Positions 60,329 through 64,000 of a stretch of DNA of 64,000 bases are shown here, piece by piece. Both the position numbers and the translations under genes were made by a program. The notes below the pieces were generated by a model. That model was not told where the DNA came from, made no database searches, and saw only the letters and a program-made list of their open reading frames with translations. Source of the DNA: Pseudahrensia aquimaris (GTDB lineage: Bacteria > Pseudomonadota > Alphaproteobacteria > Rhizobiales > Rhizobiaceae); contig NZ_JBHTJV010000003.1 in the NCBI RefSeq assembly GCF_042676045.1, positions 434,001-498,000 of the forward strand, given 5' to 3'. The first letter of the stretch is position 1; each line of letters starts with the position of its first letter.

Positions 60329-60988
60329 CTAGAGCGCAGCTTCGATGGCCGCCGTGACCGCATCGAGCGAATAGTCCCCAAGTTTCTCGCCGTTCACATA
60401 GATCGACGGGGTGCCGGTGACCTTGAAATCACGGCTGGCGCGATTTCGGCCTTCAATCATCTGGGTGTAGGTTTCCTGCGATTTACCGGAGAGACAATCA
60501 TTGAATTGTTCTTCGGACATCCCCGCCAGTTTAGTAATGCGGCGCAGGTCTTGGATCACGTTGGGCGATGTGCGCAACTGCTCTTGAATGCCGTAAATGG
60601 CGTCGATCATGCCGTAATATTGATCCTGCGGGGCGCATAGCGCCAGCATGAAAGCGGCTTCGCCACGGGCATCTTTGTCGAACGGGAACGGACGAAGGAT
60701 CAGCTTTGCCTTACCTGTTTCGATGTATTTTTCTTTCAGCGTCGGCAGAACCTTCTCGTGGAAAGTCTTGCAGTGCGGGCACGTCATCGATGCGTATTCG
60801 ACGATTGTGACCGGCGCGTTCGGATCACCCATTATGCGGTCTGCCAGCGGAATATTGTCAAAAAGGCCATCGATTTTCTCAGCCCAAGCGGCCGAAAGGG
60901 GCAAACCGGAAGCAAAAACCACACCGAGAGCAGTTGCTGCGCTCAATTTCATCATTTCGCGGCGTTTAATAGTCGACTTGACGGTCAT
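60329..60988 (-). CDS. DsbA-family thiol oxidoreductase (exported)
   Basis: 219 aa. It begins with a twin-Arg-like KRREMMKLSAATALGVVFA signal, followed by a cleavage site near AAWAEK, so export, possibly by Tat, is likely. The thioredoxin fold carries the catalytic CPHC in YASMTCPHCKTFHEKV and the cis-Pro in KVTGTPSIYVNGEKLG. It forms or isomerises disulfides in the periplasm. The CPHC motif matches the DsbA/BdbD group of alphaproteobacteria adjacent to smc. Confidence 0.9.
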   Translation of the reverse strand: MTVKSTIKRREMMKLSAATALGVVFASGLPLSAAWAEKIDGLFDNIPLADRIMGDPNAPVTIVEYASMTCPHCKTFHEKVLPTLKEKYIETGKAKLILRPFPFDKDARGEAAFMLALCAPQDQYYGMIDAIYGIQEQLRTSPNVIQDLRRITKLAGMSEEQFNDCLSGKSQETYTQMIEGRNRASRDFKVTGTPSIYVNGEKLGDYSLDAVTAAIEAAL

Positions 60989-61152
60989 GGGTGTTCCTCT
61001 TGAGAAGTCTATCGTGAAGCGCCCTCGAATCGTGAGCCGCTGGTGAATGTCTGAACAATAAATTAGGGCGGGATGATGCCCGTTACCACTGCCTTTGCAT
61101 CATCTGCGACGCTTTCGCTCTGACAATGCTGTGAAGCACTATGGTCGCACGT

Positions 61153-61668
61153 TCATGAACCCTTGCTGAACACGCCGCGACCGAGCTTTTCCAGCGCGCT
61201 TTTCAGGTGTGGATCGTCAACATTCTCGACGATTTCGGCAATGCGCCGGGCTTGATCCGGCTCGACTTGAGGTGCGCGGCGGCGTTTGCGCTTGTCGGTG
61301 CGGGTCAGCGGCTTTTGCACAAGTTTGAGCTTGGCGACGGCGGCAAAACCGAAATAGGCGTTTACCCGCTTCACGATGCCGTCTGAATCGTGCTGCAAAA
61401 ACAGCGCGTGATGACCTTCGCAGGCGACAATCAGCGTAGCTGGCTCAAACGGGTCGTCATCATCGTGTTTACGGGGCCAATTGAGCTTTTCAGGGCGGGA
61501 GTGTTCGGCGTGGCGTTCGCCGACGATCTCTTCCCACACTGAAAGCAGATCCAGCGTCATGCCAGCGCGTCGCTCAATCACCGGATTGAGCAGTTTCGAC
61601 ACCAAATCGGCGACAGGACGCGCGCCGCGGGGCACAAAGCCGTCTTGCTTTTTGTCTCGCTCGCTCAA
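61153..61668 (-). CDS. DUF721 family protein (DciA-like)
   Basis: 171 aa from a TTG at 61668 with GGAG 7 bases upstream; the much longer open frame to 61998 runs through mutY antisense and is not real. The segment VSKLLNPVIERRAGMTLDLLSVWEEIVGERHAEHSRPEKL and the later TLIVACEGHHALFLQHDSDGIVKRVNAYFG are the DUF721 fold. DUF721 proteins related to DciA interact with the replicative helicase in many bacteria. The start lies 12 bases from the mutY start on the other strand, so their promoters overlap the opposite gene. Confidence 0.85.
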   Translation of the reverse strand: MSERDKKQDGFVPRGARPVADLVSKLLNPVIERRAGMTLDLLSVWEEIVGERHAEHSRPEKLNWPRKHDDDDPFEPATLIVACEGHHALFLQHDSDGIVKRVNAYFGFAAVAKLKLVQKPLTRTDKRKRRRAPQVEPDQARRIAEIVENVDDPHLKSALEKLGRGVFSKGS

Positions 61669-61680
61669 AGGGTGCGCTCC

Positions 61681-62742
61681 ATGGATTCTTTCGCTGACAA
61701 TTTGCTCATCTGGTACGACCGCCACGCGAGAACCCTGCCGTGGCGCATCAGCCCTGCCGATGGGAAACTGGGCGTGCTGCCGGATCCATACCACGTCTGG
61801 CTGTCGGAAGTCATGTTGCAGCAGACAACCGTGGCGACAGTCAAAGCCTATTTCGAGAAATTCGTCGCCCGTTGGCCGAGTGTGATGGACCTTGCAGCCG
61901 CTGAAACAGACGATGTGATGAAGGAATGGGCGGGGCTTGGCTATTATTCCCGCGCCCGCAACCTGAAAGCCTGCGCCGACATCATCGCAGCCGAACATGG
62001 CGGACGCTTCCCACAGACACAGGCGGAATTGCTCAAACTGCCCGGCATTGGCGACTACACATCCGCTGCCATTGCCGCAATTGCCTTTGGAGAGCGGGCC
62101 TCGGTGGTGGACGGCAACATTGAGCGGGTGGCCACCCGCCAGCGCGAAATTGAAACGCCGCTGCCGGACGCCAAGAAAGACTGCCGCGCCTTCATGGGCG
62201 AAGTGACGCCAGCGGACAGGCCGGGCGATTTTGTGCAGGCCATGATGGATTTGGGCGCAACAATCTGCACCCCGCGCAATCCGAGCTGTGTTTTGTGTCC
62301 CGTTCGGTACGGTTGCGGCGCTGCGAAGTCCGGTCGGCAGGTGGAATTTCCTGTCAAAGCGCCCAAGAAAGCCAAACCCACACGCAAGGGCGCAGCTTTT
62401 GTTGCGATGCGCGACGATGGGGCCGTTTGGCTGGTGAAGCGCGAGGATAAAGGCATGCTAGGCGGAATGGCTGGCGTGCCGACAACCGATTGGGCGGTCA
62501 GCAAGGATGGCGCAACAGGAACCGGCGCCGCTCCCCTATCAGCCGATTGGAAGCCGCATGGCGTCGTGCGCCACACGTTCACGCATTTTCATCTGGAATT
62601 GGAAGTCTATGCAGCACAAACCGAACCGGATGGTTCGGGGTGGTGGGTGGCCCAACAGGATTTGCATGGAGAGGCACTGCCAACGCTGATGAAAAAGGCC
62701 ATCAGCTCGGTTTTGCCCGACGCGTTTAAGGCCAGAGCCTAA
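61681..62742 (+). CDS. mutY: adenine DNA glycosylase MutY
   Basis: 353 aa from the ATG at 61681 (MDSFADNLLIWYDRHAR). The helix-hairpin-helix with catalytic Asp region (LLKLPGIGDYTSAAIAAIAFGERASVVDGNIERV), LSEVMLQQTTVATV and the 4Fe-4S cluster CTPRNPSCVLCPVRYGC are all present. The C-terminal NUDIX-like domain recognises 8-oxoG. It removes adenine from A:8-oxoG pairs. It overlaps the convergent ccrM gene by 4 bases at their ends. Confidence 0.97.
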   Translation: MDSFADNLLIWYDRHARTLPWRISPADGKLGVLPDPYHVWLSEVMLQQTTVATVKAYFEKFVARWPSVMDLAAAETDDVMKEWAGLGYYSRARNLKACADIIAAEHGGRFPQTQAELLKLPGIGDYTSAAIAAIAFGERASVVDGNIERVATRQREIETPLPDAKKDCRAFMGEVTPADRPGDFVQAMMDLGATICTPRNPSCVLCPVRYGCGAAKSGRQVEFPVKAPKKAKPTRKGAAFVAMRDDGAVWLVKREDKGMLGGMAGVPTTDWAVSKDGATGTGAAPLSADWKPHGVVRHTFTHFHLELEVYAAQTEPDGSGWWVAQQDLHGEALPTLMKKAISSVLPDAFKARA

Positions 62743-63878
62743 GCGGCGGCGCCCAGTTTCTCGCGATACTGACGGCGTAAGTCGTCGATGGGCAGGAAGC
62801 CATCGCCTTTATCGACATGCCAGAACGTCCAGCCGTTACAGGCGTCGAGTTCTTGCACTTTTGCGCCCATGCGGTGGATGGAGGCTGTCTCGCCGTTGCA
62901 ATCAAGTGAGCCGTCGAGGCGCACTGTGGCCTGCCAGCGCTTTTTGCTGTCCTGCAGCACGTCACCGACCGCAATGTAGCCTGTCTCGATGAGCGCACCA
63001 AAAGCCACACGGGGAAGCGCCTTTTTGCCCTCTGTGACGACCAATTGTGCGATCGGCTCTGGCCTAATGCCTTCGATGCGGGCGCTGGCGGCGTCGATGT
63101 AATCCTGTTCGCGCTCGATGCCGACGAAATGACGGCCCAAACGCTTGGCGACTGCGCCGGTGGTTCCCGTGCCGAAGAATGGGTCGAGGACCACATCGCC
63201 GGGCTGGGTGGATGAAAGGAGGACTCGGTGCAGCAGGGCTTCGGGCTTTTGGGTTGGGTGAACTTTTTTGCCGTCCGCGCCCCTCAGGCGTTCGCCGCCG
63301 TTGCAGATGGGAAACACCCAATCGGAGCGCATTTGTACGTCGTCATTGGCCATTTTCATGGCGTCATAATTAAATGTGTATTGCTTGGCGTCTTGATCGC
63401 GCGAGGCCCAGATCATCGTCTCGTGGGCGTTTGTAAACCTACGACCACGAAAATTCGGCATGGGGTTAGTCTTGCGCCATACGATGTCATTCAGGATCCA
63501 GAACTGCATATCCTGCAAGATCGTGCCGACACGGAAAATGTTGTGGTAGGAGCCGATCACCCAGATCGTGCCGTTGGGTTTCAACACGCGGCGAACGGCC
63601 AACAGCCAAGCGCGGGTGAAGTCGTCATAGGCTTTGAACGTGTCGAACTGGTCCCAGTGATCGTCGCAGGCATCGACCTTGGACTGGTCGGGCCGCGAAA
63701 GATCGCCACCAAGCTGGAGGTTATAGGGCGGATCGGCAAAGACCGTGTCAACGCTGTTGGCGGGGAGCGCTTCAAGTGCGGCTACGCAATCACCTTTGAT
63801 GATGGAGTTGAGCCAAGTAGCCGACTGATCGGCGGAAGACTTCGAGCGGCGCAGTTCGGCCGCGGATACGATACGCAT
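62739..63878 (-). CDS. ccrM: cell-cycle DNA adenine methyltransferase CcrM (GANTC)
   Basis: 379 aa from the ATG at 63878; a TTG at 63887 is also possible. Beta-class methylase: DPPY in TVFADPPYNLQLGG, the SAM motif DPFFGTGTTGAVAKRLGR, and the C-terminal extension of about 80 residues (RVAFGALIETGYIAVGDVL, HRMGAKVQELDACNGWTFWH) typical of CcrM. It methylates GANTC sites after replication and is essential in many alphaproteobacteria. The upstream region carries a CtrA-like box. It overlaps mutY tail-to-tail. Confidence 0.96.
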   Translation of the reverse strand: MRIVSAAELRRSKSSADQSATWLNSIIKGDCVAALEALPANSVDTVFADPPYNLQLGGDLSRPDQSKVDACDDHWDQFDTFKAYDDFTRAWLLAVRRVLKPNGTIWVIGSYHNIFRVGTILQDMQFWILNDIVWRKTNPMPNFRGRRFTNAHETMIWASRDQDAKQYTFNYDAMKMANDDVQMRSDWVFPICNGGERLRGADGKKVHPTQKPEALLHRVLLSSTQPGDVVLDPFFGTGTTGAVAKRLGRHFVGIEREQDYIDAASARIEGIRPEPIAQLVVTEGKKALPRVAFGALIETGYIAVGDVLQDSKKRWQATVRLDGSLDCNGETASIHRMGAKVQELDACNGWTFWHVDKGDGFLPIDDLRRQYREKLGAAA

Positions 63879-63936
63879 TGATGACAACCCAAACGCAAAA
63901 CAAAAATAAGGTCGCGGTTAACCTTACCCAACAGGG

Positions 63937-63951
63937 TGAAGATTTGCTTAA
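63937..63951 (-). promoter_or_regulatory. CtrA-like box upstream of ccrM
   Basis: On the minus strand TTAAGCAAATCTTCA fits TTAA-N7-TTAA at 7 of 8 positions, about 60-75 bases upstream of the ccrM start. CtrA activates ccrM in Caulobacter, so the location is sensible, but the match is short. Confidence 0.35.
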
Positions 63952-64000
63952 ACCGGATACGGTTCGCGCGTTGCCCTTCCCGCACAGTTTGCTTATGCAG

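Noticed and set aside
61669..61998. Upstream extension of the DUF721 frame
   Set aside because: It runs antisense through the mutY N-terminus; the family start and a ribosome binding site fit the TTG at 61668.

Overview
The window looks like a chromosomal segment of an alphaproteobacterium of the Hyphomicrobiales (Rhizobiales). The evidence is a MucR regulator, the cell-cycle methyltransferase CcrM next to mutY, DUF721, dsbA and smc, a stand-alone DnaA C-terminal-domain protein paired with DUF6456, DUF2336 and DUF1491 proteins, an Fe/Mn SodB, a MaeB malic enzyme fused to a phosphotransacetylase-like domain, and TTAA-N7-TTAA boxes of the CtrA type. Genus cannot be settled by reading. All functional calls come from recognising motifs and families by eye; no search was run.

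Layout. (1) 1-7.0 kb: the head-forming half of an RcGTA-like gene transfer agent cluster on the minus strand. In transcription order it holds small terminase, large terminase, portal, small membrane protein, prohead protease, capsid, a terminator-like hairpin, connector, a head-tail adaptor, a small unknown and a DUF3168 protein. The tail genes would lie beyond base 1. (2) 7.1-12.6 kb: a YcgN-type protein, a class A penicillin-binding protein, a DUF1214/DUF1254 pair and a DUF2336 protein. (3) 12.6-18.0 kb: a regulatory block with DUF1491, a peptidoglycan-binding protein, a histidine kinase with a degenerate ATP domain, sufE, DUF6456, the DnaA-C protein and MucR. CtrA-like boxes, a GANTC site, a DnaA box and terminators lie between them. 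(4) 18.3-26.0 kb: a ten-gene Mrp-type cation/proton antiporter operon in which no MrpA fusion exists and three separate antiporter-type large subunits occur.

(5) 26.0-50.8 kb: housekeeping and catabolism. This part has msrB, oligopeptidase B, sodB, a class IV aminotransferase, a haloacid dehalogenase, a HerA-like ATPase, a thiolase, an FAD oxidoreductase, malic enzyme and tRNA-Gln. A purine-degradation set (SAF-domain oxidoreductase, puuE, xdhA, xdhB) follows, then bioY with a palindromic promoter, an MBL-fold hydrolase, DUF1499, an acyl-CoA synthetase and a class III aminotransferase. (6) 50.8-55.1 kb: an accessory island, partly AT-rich. Here every gene on the minus strand overlaps or abuts the next by its stop/start codon: a membrane-anchored protein, the truncated N-terminus of a lipase-like protein, a secreted protein, a 13-codon mini-ORF, an Imm11-like protein, a 58-aa ORF and a lipoprotein. 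About 0.5 kb without a recognisable gene lies beside it. (7) 55.1-64 kb: a short PPDK lacking the PEP/pyruvate barrel, smc, a DsbA-family protein, DUF721, mutY and ccrM.

The most unusual items are the fully overlap-coupled accessory operon, the MrpA-less antiporter operon with a possible non-AUG mrpE start, and the CtrA/CcrM/DnaA-type signals around the 11-17 kb regulatory block. No CRISPR array, rRNA, intact insertion sequence or integrase was seen.
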